Positions 35,512-43,500 of a stretch of DNA of 64,000 nt are shown piece by piece. A program made the position numbers and the translations under genes. Below the pieces are notes generated by a model, which saw only the letters and a list, made by a program, of their open reading frames with translations, did no database searches and was not told the DNA's origin. Each line of letters starts with the position of its first letter. The stretch's first letter is position 1. This stretch comes from JACVRW01 sp034664125 (GTDB lineage Bacteria > Actinomycetota > Thermoleophilia > Solirubrobacterales > Thermoleophilaceae). The stretch lies in contig JAXDIG010000025.1 of NCBI GenBank assembly GCA_034664125.1, positions 1-64,000 of the forward strand. Direction: 5' to 3'.

Positions 35512-36249
35512 GTGGCCGACACGCTCGTGTTCATCCCGGCGTGGAACGAGGAGGCGTCGCTGCCCGGGGTGCTCGCCGACGCCCACCGCGAGCTGCCGGA
35601 CGTGGACGTGCTCGTGATCGACGACGGCTCGACCGACGGCACCGCCGAAGTCGCCCGCGGCGGTGGCGCGCAGGTCGTCAGCTTCCCTGAGAACCGCGGG
35701 CTGCGCCACGGCATCGCCGAGGGCTACCGGCGCGCCGCGGACGGCGGCTACGACTACTGCGGCCGGCTCGACGCCGACGGCCAGCACCCGGCCGCCGAGC
35801 TGGCCCGCATGCTCGTGCTGGTCCGCGCGGGCGAGTGCGACGTGGCGGTAGGTTCGCGCTTCCTGCCCGAGTCCGGGGACTACCGCCCCACCCCCGAGCG
35901 TGTCTTCGGCACGGCGCTGCTGCGCCTCCTCATGCGACTGCGCCTCGGCCAGCCCATCTCCGACGGCACCAGCGGCCTCTACGCGGTCAACCACCGCGCG
36001 CTGGAGCTGCTCGCCGACCCCTATGTCTGCGAGGCGCCCGAGGTGGAGGCGCTCGTCCGCATCACCGACGCCAAGCTGAGGCTGCTCGAGGTCCCGGTTC
36101 ACATGCGCCAGCGCGAGCAGGGCGAGTCGTCCTTCCGCGGCCGCCGCGCCGTCGAGCTGGTGGTCACGATCGGCCTCACGCTGTTCGCCGGCGAGCTGCT
36201 GCGCCGGCGCCATGCGCGCAAGCATCGGAAAACCGCGTGGCCGTTTTGA
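35512..36249 (+). CDS. Glycosyltransferase family 2
   Basis: The 245-residue protein has a GT-A fold: FIPAWNEEASLPGVLADAH, VLVIDDGSTDGTAEVA, ENRGLRHGIAEGYRRA, RLDADGQHP (D-x-D metal site) and GTSGLYAVNHRALELL. It probably transfers a sugar to a polyprenyl or surface polymer. The GTG at 35512 gives the family-typical VADTLVFIPAWNEE start. Confidence 0.87.
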   Translation: MADTLVFIPAWNEEASLPGVLADAHRELPDVDVLVIDDGSTDGTAEVARGGGAQVVSFPENRGLRHGIAEGYRRAADGGYDYCGRLDADGQHPAAELARMLVLVRAGECDVAVGSRFLPESGDYRPTPERVFGTALLRLLMRLRLGQPISDGTSGLYAVNHRALELLADPYVCEAPEVEALVRITDAKLRLLEVPVHMRQREQGESSFRGRRAVELVVTIGLTLFAGELLRRRHARKHRKTAWPF

Positions 36250-36302
36250 AATTCATCGACTTCGCGTTGCCCTCGGCGCGGAGCTGGACTTCACTGGAGT
36301 CC

Positions 36303-37337
36303 GTGCCCTCGGTGAGACTGCATCGCAGCGAGCTTTGCGTGCCCGGCGCCAACGTGCGCATGATGGAGAAGGCCCCTGGGCTGGGCGCCGACGTGGTCAT
36401 GCTCGACCTCGAGGACGCCGTAGCTCCGGACGACAAGCCGCAGGCGCGCGAGAACGTCATCGCCGCGCTGCGCGAGCAGGACTGGAGCGACTGCTCGGTG
36501 TCGCTGCGCATCAACGGCCTCGACACCCACTACTGCTACCGCGACATCATCGACGTCGTCGAGCAGAGCGGCGCGTGGCTCGACACGGTGCTCGTGCCCA
36601 AGGCGAGCTGTGCCGGTGACATCCACCTCGTGGCCACGCTGCTGACCCAGATCGAGGACGCCATCGGACTCGATCACCGCATCGGCATCTCGGCCCTGAT
36701 CGAGACGGCCAAGGGGATGCTGAATGTCGAGGAGATCGCCGCGGCCTGCCCCGAGCGCATGGAGGCGTTGATCTTCGGCGTTGCCGACTACGCCGCGTCG
36801 ATGCAGAGCCACACGGCCTCCATCGGCGGGTCGGACCGCCAGTACGCGGTGCTCACCGACCCCGAGCTCGATGGTGCGCGCGACCTGCACTGGGGCGACC
36901 AGTGGCACTACGCCCTGGCGCGCATCGCCGTTTCATGCCGTGCCAACGGACTGCGGCCCGTCGACGGGCCGTTTGGCGACTTCAACGATCCCGACGGCTA
37001 CGTCGCGGCCGCACGCCGCGCCGCCGTGCTCGGCTTCGAGGGCAAGTGGGCGATCCACCCGAACCAGGTCCCGCTGGCGCACCGCGTGTTCTCGCCCAAC
37101 GACTCGCTCGTGGCCCGCACGCGCCGCATCGTCGCGGCGATGAAGGAGGCCGCGGCCGACGGCAAGGGCGCGGTTTCGCTGGACGGGCGGCTGATCGACG
37201 CCGCGTCGCTGCGCATGGCGGAGCACCTGCTGGCCAAGATCGACCTGATCGAGGCGCGCACGAACGGCGACGACCCGGAGTCCCACCCCGTGGGATCCTC
37301 GGTCCCGTTGCCCGCCCGATCGTCCTCGGCGTCGTAG
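36303..37337 (+). CDS. mcl: Malyl-CoA/citramalyl-CoA-type lyase (HpcH/HpaI family)
   Basis: The 344-residue protein follows the methylotroph malyl-CoA lyase pattern from end to end. It has LHRSELCVPGANV, VVMLDLEDAVAPDDKPQARENV, INGLDTHYCYRDIIDVVE, FGVADYAASMQSHT, NGLRPVDGPFGDFNDPDGYV and GAVSLDGRLIDAASLRMAEH. Glu and Asp in LEDAVAPDD bind Mg; Arg in LHRSE fits CoA/acid binding. It cleaves malyl-CoA to acetyl-CoA and glyoxylate or the reverse. I take GTG 36303 with GGAG 5 bases upstream; an earlier GTG at 36237 is possible. It converges with lysR, 5 bases apart. A CitE-type lyase is a less likely alternative. Confidence 0.82.
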   Translation: MPSVRLHRSELCVPGANVRMMEKAPGLGADVVMLDLEDAVAPDDKPQARENVIAALREQDWSDCSVSLRINGLDTHYCYRDIIDVVEQSGAWLDTVLVPKASCAGDIHLVATLLTQIEDAIGLDHRIGISALIETAKGMLNVEEIAAACPERMEALIFGVADYAASMQSHTASIGGSDRQYAVLTDPELDGARDLHWGDQWHYALARIAVSCRANGLRPVDGPFGDFNDPDGYVAAARRAAVLGFEGKWAIHPNQVPLAHRVFSPNDSLVARTRRIVAAMKEAAADGKGAVSLDGRLIDAASLRMAEHLLAKIDLIEARTNGDDPESHPVGSSVPLPARSSSAS

Positions 37338-37342
37338 GCGAC

Positions 37343-38251
37343 TCAGGGCGTGGCGAGGACGCGCCGCGCGGCGGCTGACTGCACGTAGCGCGTGAACGCC
37401 TCGACCGGCTCGCGCGCCGGCCCGGCGGCCGACCAGACCACGAACCAGGAGCGCTCCGGCAGGCCGCCACGCGGGCGGATCGCCTCGAGCAGGCCGAGGT
37501 CCAGCTCCAGCTGGACCGCCACGCGCGACTGGAGCGCCACGCCGAGCCCGATGCGCGCGGCGTTCTTGATCGCGCCGTTGGACCCGAGCGTCAGCAGCGA
37601 CGGCTGGAGCTGCTGTGCGGTCAGGTACTCCTCGCACAGCCGGCGCGTGCCGGATCCGCGCTCGCGCACGAGCCAGGAACGCTCGGCGAGCTCCTCGATG
37701 GCCACCCACGGCCGCTTCGCCAGCGGGTCGCCCGCCACGGTGACGAGGGCGAAGTCGTTGTCGGCGAACGGCACGGCCTGGAAATCCGCCTCGGGGGGTG
37801 CGCGCCCACCAACCACGATGTCCACCTCGTGGGCGGACAGCGCGCGGAACACCTCCTGGCGGTTGGCGACGCTGAGGCTGATCTGGAGCTCGGGGCGGTG
37901 CTCGCGGAAGTTCTGGATCAAGCTCGGCATGAGGTGCTCCCCGGCGGTGAGCACGGCCCCGAGCCGCAGGTGCTGCTGAGCCCCCGCGGCCACCCGCGCC
38001 GCCACGTCTGACCCCTCCTCGAGCAGCCCAACCACGTGCGTCGCGTAGCGGGCGTACTCGCGGCCGGCGGGAGTGGGCCGCACGTTGCGGCCGGCCCGCT
38101 CGGTCAAGTCCACGCCGAGCTCGCGCTCCAGGGCCGCGACGGCGGCCGAGACGCTCGGCTGGGTGACGAACAGCTCCTGCGCCGCGGCGGTCACGGATCC
38201 GTGCCTCACAACAGCCAGAAACGCCGTGAGTTGAGTGTGAGTGACCGCCAT
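37343..38251 (-). CDS. LysR family regulator at the end of the FDH operon
   Basis: The 302-residue LysR protein has the N-terminal HTH (LTAFLAVVRHGSVTAAAQELFVTQPSVSAAVAALERELGVDL) and a type 2 substrate-binding domain with effector cleft segments. It resembles CbbR/CysB-type activators. It is 26 bases downstream of fdhD in the same direction and thus appears to be the last gene of the sox-fhs-fdh unit, though it could have its own promoter. It may sense a C1 or glyoxylate-related metabolite; the inducer is unknown. Confidence 0.85.
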   Translation of the reverse strand: MAVTHTQLTAFLAVVRHGSVTAAAQELFVTQPSVSAAVAALERELGVDLTERAGRNVRPTPAGREYARYATHVVGLLEEGSDVAARVAAGAQQHLRLGAVLTAGEHLMPSLIQNFREHRPELQISLSVANRQEVFRALSAHEVDIVVGGRAPPEADFQAVPFADNDFALVTVAGDPLAKRPWVAIEELAERSWLVRERGSGTRRLCEEYLTAQQLQPSLLTLGSNGAIKNAARIGLGVALQSRVAVQLELDLGLLEAIRPRGGLPERSWFVVWSAAGPAREPVEAFTRYVQSAAARRVLATP

Positions 38252-38277
38252 TAGAAAGCCGCGAGGCGGGCGGAGAG

Positions 38278-39018
38278 CTAGCGCACCCGCTCGGGGTGCG
38301 TGTACACGTTGACCCGCCCGCCGCGGGCGAAGCCCGCGAGCGTGATCCCGCGGTCGGCGGCCAGCTCCACCGCCAGCGAGGTGGGTGCTCCCACCCCGAC
38401 CAGGATCGGCGCTCCCGCGCGCGCCGTCTTCTGCACCAGCTCGAAGGCCAGGCGGCCGCTCACGCAGAGCACGTTCGCGGAGAACGGCAGCGTCCCGGCC
38501 AGCAGCGCGTGCCCGATCACCTTGTCCATCGCGTTGTGGCGCCCCACGTCCTCGCGCACCTCCAGCGCCTCGCCGGCCGTGTCGAACAGGCCGGTCGCGT
38601 GCAGGCCGCCGGTCCGCTCGAAGCCCGGCTGGCGCAGGCGGTCCGGCAGCTCGGCCAGCAGCGACCGCGAAATCGACGATCCGCCCTCCACCACCGGCGC
38701 GATCGCCTCCACCTCCTCGAGCGCGCCCTTCCCGCAGATGCCGCACGAGGACGTCGTGTAGAAGCGCCGGGTGGGGGGCGGCAGCGCGCCCGGGGCAATC
38801 GCGTCCACGGTGTTGGCGGCGAGGTCCTCCGGCAGGGTCATCTCGGGCGCCTCCGAGACGATTCCCTCCCCGTACAGGAAGCCGGCCGCCAACTCGAAGT
38901 CGTGCCCCGGCGTGCGCATCGTCACCGCTACCGGCGACCCGTTCAAGCGGATCTCCAGCGGCAGCTCAACCGCCACCTCGTCGACGCCGCCGTTGACCGC
39001 GACCTGCCGCGTGAGCAT
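38278..39018 (-). CDS. fdhD: Formate dehydrogenase accessory sulfurtransferase FdhD
   Basis: The 246-residue protein has RTPGHDFELAAGFLYGEGIV, the cysteine loop TTSSCGICGKGALEEVE and EDVGRHNAMDKVIGHAL followed by LCVSGRLAFELVQKTARAGAPILVGVGAPTSLAVELA. It passes sulfur from a desulfurase to the molybdenum cofactor of formate dehydrogenase. It starts 10 bases after the stop of fdhA. Confidence 0.93.
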   Translation of the reverse strand: MLTRQVAVNGGVDEVAVELPLEIRLNGSPVAVTMRTPGHDFELAAGFLYGEGIVSEAPEMTLPEDLAANTVDAIAPGALPPPTRRFYTTSSCGICGKGALEEVEAIAPVVEGGSSISRSLLAELPDRLRQPGFERTGGLHATGLFDTAGEALEVREDVGRHNAMDKVIGHALLAGTLPFSANVLCVSGRLAFELVQKTARAGAPILVGVGAPTSLAVELAADRGITLAGFARGGRVNVYTHPERVR

Positions 39019-39027
39019 GTCGCCTGC

Positions 39028-41124
39028 TTAAGCGGGCACGGCCGGCTCGGCGCCCGCCGCCACCGGCTCGGGCACCCGGCCCCCGGTGGGCTCGACGGCC
39101 ACCGCCACCACCTTGTACTCGGGGCACGAGGTGTTGACGTCGGCCGATTGTCCGATCAGCAGGTTGGTGCGCACCTCGGGGAAGTGGAACGCGGTGAACA
39201 CGTGTCCCGGCTCGATGCGGCCCGTGACCTGGACGGGCAGCTGGATCTGGCCGCGGCGGCTGCGCACCGTCACGGTGTCGCCCTCCTGCAGGTCCAGCTC
39301 GGCCGCGTCGTCCGGGTGCACCTCCAGCCAGTCGCTGCTCATCAGCGTGAGGTTCCCGGTGCGGCGCGTCATCGTGCCGGCGTTGTAGTGCTCCAGGCGC
39401 CGGCCCGTTACGAGGATCAGCGGGAACTCCTCGTCGGCCTGGTCGCCGGGCGGCTTGTACGGCAGCGCGGCGAACTGCGCCCGCCCGCCCGGCAGCTCGA
39501 ACTCGTCCTCGTAGAGGATCGGCGTGTCGGTGCCGTCCGCGGCCACCGGCCACTGGAGCCCGCGCCGACCCACGCGCTCGTGGCTGATGCCCGCGTAGCG
39601 CGGGGTCATCTCCGCGATCTCGTCCATCACGTCGCTCGGCGTCTCGTAGCCCATCTCGTACCCGAGCGCCCGCGACACCGTGGTCAGGATCTCGAAGTCG
39701 GTCTTGGCCGCGCCGGGCGGGTCGTTGGCCGCCTCCACCAGCTGCACGCGGCGCTCGGCGTTGGTGAACGTGCCTGTCTTCTCGAGGAACGACGACGCCG
39801 GCAGGATCACGTCAGCGAACTTCGTCGTCTCGTTCTCGAAGATGTCCTGGCACACCAGGAAGTCGAGCGACTCGAGCGCGTGCGTGACGTGCGCGACGTC
39901 GGGATCGGTCTGCGCGACGTCCTCGCCGAAGATGTACATCGCCTTCAGCGAGCCGTCGACCGCAGCGTCGAACATCTCGGGGATCTTCATGCCGGGCTCG
40001 CGCTTCATCGTCACGCCCCAGCGCTGCTCGAAAGCCGAGGCGACGGACTCGTCGGACACGTGCCGGTAGTCGGTGAACGTGTCCGGCAGGGCCCCGTGGT
40101 CAGAGGAGCCCTGCACGTTGTTCTGGCCGCGCAGCGGCAGCAAAGCCGCGCCCGGGCGCCCGACGTTGCCGGTCAGCAGCGCCAGGTTGCAGATCAGCCG
40201 CACGCACTCGGAGCCGTAGCGGTGCTCGGTGACGCCGAGCCCCCACAGGATGCTGCCGCGCTCGGCCCCGGCGTACAGGTGCGCCGCGGCCACCAGATCC
40301 GCGGCCGGCACGGTCGTGATCTCCTCGACCGCCTCGGGCGTGTATGCCTCGACCATCTCGGCGGTGGCCTCGAAGCCCTCGGTGCGCTCGTCGACGAACG
40401 CGCGGTTCACGAGCCCGTCCCGGATGATCACGTGCGCCAGTCCGTTCAGCAGCGCCGCGTTGGTGCCCGGCCGCATGCCGAGGTGCAGCTGCCCGTAGTC
40501 GGCCAACTCGATCCGGCGCGGGTCGGCGGTGATCAGCTTCAAGCCCTTGATCGCGGCCTGCTTGATGCGGGCCCCGACCACCGGGTGTCCCTGCGTCGGG
40601 TTGACGCCGATGAGCAGCGCCACCTGCGCCGCCTCGATGTCATCGAAGGAGCCGGTGGCGCCAGACATGCCGAAAGACCGGCGCAGCGCCCAGGAGGTGG
40701 GCGAGTGGCACACGCGCGAGCAGTTGTCGATGTTGTGCGTGCCGATTGCGGCGCGCATCATCCGCTGCATCACGTAGCAGTCCTCGTTGGTCGCGCGCGA
40801 GGAAGCGAGGCCGGCGATCGCGTCGGGACCGTGTTCGGCCTTGATGCGCCCGAAGGCCTCGGTGATCCGGCCGATCGCCTCCTCCCAGGAAGCGAGCCTG
40901 AAGCCGCCGCTCTCGCGCACGAGCGGCGCGGTCAGGCGGTCGCGCGAGCGCGCGAACTGGTGCGCGAAGCGGCCCTTGACGCAGGTGTGCCCCTTGTTGG
41001 CGGGGCCGTCCATCGCGGGGCTGATCGACATGATCCGCCCGCCGACGCGGTGAGCGTCGAGCCGGCATCCCACACCGCAGTAGCCGCACGTCGTGGTCGT
41101 CGTAGCGTCGAACCGTGAGCTCAC
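39028..41124 (-). CDS. fdhA: Formate dehydrogenase catalytic (molybdenum) subunit
   Basis: The 698-residue protein opens with a [4Fe-4S] site CGYCGVGC and a fourth Cys in GHTCVKGRFAHQF. The active site is SRVCHSPT, with Cys139 as molybdenum ligand, so it is not a selenoprotein. Later parts read GVNPTQGHPVVGARIKQAA, GRPGAALLPLRGQNNVQGSSDHG, NAERRVQLVEAA and VFTAFHFPEVRTNLLIGQ. It lacks the N-terminal 2Fe-2S/4Fe-4S part that FdsA/Fdh1A-type subunits (about 960 residues) carry; that part is the separate upstream gene. The GTG start overlaps that gene as GTGA. It oxidises formate to CO2. Confidence 0.93.
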   Translation of the reverse strand: MSSRFDATTTTTCGYCGVGCRLDAHRVGGRIMSISPAMDGPANKGHTCVKGRFAHQFARSRDRLTAPLVRESGGFRLASWEEAIGRITEAFGRIKAEHGPDAIAGLASSRATNEDCYVMQRMMRAAIGTHNIDNCSRVCHSPTSWALRRSFGMSGATGSFDDIEAAQVALLIGVNPTQGHPVVGARIKQAAIKGLKLITADPRRIELADYGQLHLGMRPGTNAALLNGLAHVIIRDGLVNRAFVDERTEGFEATAEMVEAYTPEAVEEITTVPAADLVAAAHLYAGAERGSILWGLGVTEHRYGSECVRLICNLALLTGNVGRPGAALLPLRGQNNVQGSSDHGALPDTFTDYRHVSDESVASAFEQRWGVTMKREPGMKIPEMFDAAVDGSLKAMYIFGEDVAQTDPDVAHVTHALESLDFLVCQDIFENETTKFADVILPASSFLEKTGTFTNAERRVQLVEAANDPPGAAKTDFEILTTVSRALGYEMGYETPSDVMDEIAEMTPRYAGISHERVGRRGLQWPVAADGTDTPILYEDEFELPGGRAQFAALPYKPPGDQADEEFPLILVTGRRLEHYNAGTMTRRTGNLTLMSSDWLEVHPDDAAELDLQEGDTVTVRSRRGQIQLPVQVTGRIEPGHVFTAFHFPEVRTNLLIGQSADVNTSCPEYKVVAVAVEPTGGRVPEPVAAGAEPAVPA

Positions 41125-41777
41125 GGGGTGCCTCCTTCTTCTCCAGTGTACGACGAGGCCATGTCGAGCAGGGAGTGCTCGGTGATCGCGTCGGTCGGGC
41201 AGGTGTCGGCGCAGGCGCCGCACGAAACGCAGGTCGAGTCGACGAAGCCGCTGTCCAGCCCGGCGGTGATGCCGGAGTGGAAGCCGCGGCCGGTGGCGGT
41301 GAGCGCGAACGCGCCCTGCACCTCGTCGCAGGCGCGCACGCAGCGGCCGCACGAGATGCACAGCTCGTGCTGCAGCGCCAGATACGGATGGCGGCGATCG
41401 TGGGCCGGGCGGCGGACCTCGCCCTGCCAGCGCGGCTCGCCGATGCCGAAGAAGCGCGCCACGGCGGCCAGCTCGGTGTGCTCGCCGGGCGGCTCGGGCA
41501 GCTCGGACAGGACCAGCTCGACGGTGGCGGCCGCGATCCGCCGCGCGGTCGCCTCCTCGGTTTCCACCTTCATGTCGTCGCGGCAGGGCGTGGTGCAGGC
41601 GGCCACGGGCGCGGCCGCCCCCTCCATCGCGACCATGCAGACGCGGCAGGCGCCGAACGGCGCCATGCGGTCGTCGAAGCAGAGCGTCGGCACGTAGCGG
41701 CCGGCCGCCTGCGCCGCCTCGAGGATCGTCGTGCCCGGCTCCACCTCGACCGGCTGGCCGTCGATCTCGACCCTCAT
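41121..41777 (-). CDS. Iron-sulfur subunit of formate dehydrogenase (HoxU/NuoG N-term-like)
   Basis: The 218-residue protein has an N-terminal 2Fe-2S ferredoxin fold (PTLCFDDRMAPFGACRVCMVAMEG, ACTTPC) followed by an NuoG-type His/Cys region. Two 4Fe-4S clusters are at CISCGRCVRACDE and CVSCGACADTCPTDA. It corresponds to the N-terminal third of FdsA, here split into its own gene. It bridges electrons between the flavin subunit and FdhA. It overlaps both neighbours by 4 bases (ATGA and GTGA). Confidence 0.9.
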   Translation of the reverse strand: MRVEIDGQPVEVEPGTTILEAAQAAGRYVPTLCFDDRMAPFGACRVCMVAMEGAAAPVAACTTPCRDDMKVETEEATARRIAAATVELVLSELPEPPGEHTELAAVARFFGIGEPRWQGEVRRPAHDRRHPYLALQHELCISCGRCVRACDEVQGAFALTATGRGFHSGITAGLDSGFVDSTCVSCGACADTCPTDAITEHSLLDMASSYTGEEGGTP

Positions 41778-43489
41778 GTCCCGCGTCCTCCCGGGTCGTC
41801 CTCGCGGCGCTCCTCGGGGCGGCGCAGGTACGAATCGTCATCCAGCTCGGGATGGGCCGGCGCGGGCACGCCCAGCTCCTCCGGGAAGTGGGCGATCAGG
41901 CTGCGGATCGGGGCCGGCATGCCGCCCCCGTGCGCGCACAGCGAGCCCAGCTCGAGCGTTTCCAGCAGCGCCTCGAGGCGCCCTCGGTCGAGGTCGCCGG
42001 GCCGGTCGACCATCTCGAACGCTCGCTGGAGGCCGATGCGGCACGGGAAGCACTTCCCGCAGCTCTCGTGCGCGCCGAACTCGAGCAGGTGCCGCGCCAG
42101 CGCGCGGGCGTCGGTGCGGTCGTCGAAGGCGAGGATGCTGCCGTGGCCGACCATGCAGCCCTCGGCGGCCAGCTGGTCGAAGTCGAACGGCGTGTCGAGC
42201 TTCGAGGCCGGGAGGATGCCGCCCAGCGGCCCGCCGATCTGAACCGCCTTGATCGAGCGGCCGTCGCGCAGGCCCCCACCCAGTTGTTCGCAGATCTCGG
42301 AGACGGGGGTGCCGAAGCGGACCTCGTACAGGCCCGGCCGCTCGAAGCGGTCGTTGAGGCAGACGAGCTTCGTGCCCGGCGTGGCGCCCGGGCTGAGCGC
42401 CTTGTAGGCCTCCGCTCCATGCAGGGCGATGAAGGGGATGTTGCAGAGCGTCTCCACGTTGTGGACGACCGTGGGCTTGCCGTGGAAGCCCCGCTCCGCC
42501 GGGAACGGCGGACGGGCGGAGACGGTGCCGCGGAAACCCTGGAGCGACGCCAGCAGCGCGGTTTCCTCCCCGACCACGTACGACCCCGCGCCCTCCACCA
42601 CCTCGACGTCGAAGTCACCCAGGTTGCCCTGGGCGCGGGCGCGCTCGACCGCCTCGCGCAGGGTCGGCGTGGAGAGCGGGTACTCGGAGCGGACCAGGAC
42701 GTACCCCCGGCGCGCGCCGACGGCGTAGCCGGCCAGCGCCATGCCCTCGAGCAGCAGCTCGGGGTTGCGCTCCATCAGGTGCTTGTCGATGTAGGAGCCG
42801 GGGTCGCCCTCGTCGCCGTTGACCACGATCGCCTTGTCCGGGTCCGCGGCCCGGGCGGCGAACTCCCACTTGGTGCCGGCCGGGAAGCCGGCGCCGCCGC
42901 GGCCGCGCACGTCGGCGGACTTGACCTGCTCGAGCAGCTCCTGCGGGCTCAGCGACGCCAGCGCGTGGCGCAGCCCCGTGAACGAGCCGCGCGTGAGCAG
43001 CACCGGCTCGTCCAGGACGCTCTGGCCCTCCGGCTCCTCCGCCTGGCGGGCGGCGCCGGCCAGCACGCGGTCCACCACGCCCTCGCCCGCGTCCACCAGC
43101 TCGCCGTCGCGTACCGCGCCCGCCGTGTGGCAGAAGCCGAGGCAGACGGTCTGGCCGAGCGACACCTCGCCGTCGTCCGAGCGCTCGCCCAGCCCCAGCC
43201 CCAGCCCCTCGCCCACCGCCGCTACGTGCTCGCCGAAGTCCGAGGCCCAGCAGGCGGTGCCGGTGCAGACCGACACGTGCCGGCGCCCGCGCGGCTGCAC
43301 GAGGTCGTCGTAGAAGGTGGAGACGCCGTACACCGTCGCCTCGGGCAGCCCGGAGAGAGCGGCCGCTCGGCGACGGTCTTCGTCGCCGATCTCGCCGTGC
43401 TCGTCCATCGCCTCCTTGAGCACGCCCAGCGCGGTCGGGCGGGCCTCGGCCTCTCGCGCCCGCAGGATGTCGGTGAGGTTGCGGGACAT
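41774..43489 (-). CDS. fdhB: NAD-reducing formate dehydrogenase subunit, fused FdsG-FdsB
   Basis: The 571-residue protein joins two domains. Residues about 1-150 are NuoE/FdsG-like with 2Fe-2S ligands CTGTACWASDF and CLGFC. Residues about 160-560 are NuoF/FdsB-like with the NAD site GRGGAGFPAGTKWEF, FMN segment VNGDEGDPGSYIDKHLMERNP and 4Fe-4S ESCGKCFPCRIGL. Length and fusion match the 572-residue beta subunit of methylotroph FDH1. It passes electrons from formate to NAD+. The ATG at 43489 lies 11 bases after the fhs stop. Confidence 0.92.
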   Translation of the reverse strand: MSRNLTDILRAREAEARPTALGVLKEAMDEHGEIGDEDRRRAAALSGLPEATVYGVSTFYDDLVQPRGRRHVSVCTGTACWASDFGEHVAAVGEGLGLGLGERSDDGEVSLGQTVCLGFCHTAGAVRDGELVDAGEGVVDRVLAGAARQAEEPEGQSVLDEPVLLTRGSFTGLRHALASLSPQELLEQVKSADVRGRGGAGFPAGTKWEFAARAADPDKAIVVNGDEGDPGSYIDKHLMERNPELLLEGMALAGYAVGARRGYVLVRSEYPLSTPTLREAVERARAQGNLGDFDVEVVEGAGSYVVGEETALLASLQGFRGTVSARPPFPAERGFHGKPTVVHNVETLCNIPFIALHGAEAYKALSPGATPGTKLVCLNDRFERPGLYEVRFGTPVSEICEQLGGGLRDGRSIKAVQIGGPLGGILPASKLDTPFDFDQLAAEGCMVGHGSILAFDDRTDARALARHLLEFGAHESCGKCFPCRIGLQRAFEMVDRPGDLDRGRLEALLETLELGSLCAHGGGMPAPIRSLIAHFPEELGVPAPAHPELDDDSYLRRPEERREDDPGGRGT

Positions 43490-43500
43490 CGCGTGCCGGC

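Noticed and set aside
38296..41118. A 940-residue open frame on the plus strand across fdhD and fdhA
   Set aside because: It is antisense to two clear genes, has no recognisable domain and is rich in Arg, Ala, His and Gln, as expected from a mirror of GC-rich codons.
39028..41124. Selenocysteine in formate dehydrogenase
   Set aside because: The active-site codon is TGC (Cys139) in SRVCHSPT; no in-frame TGA is present.
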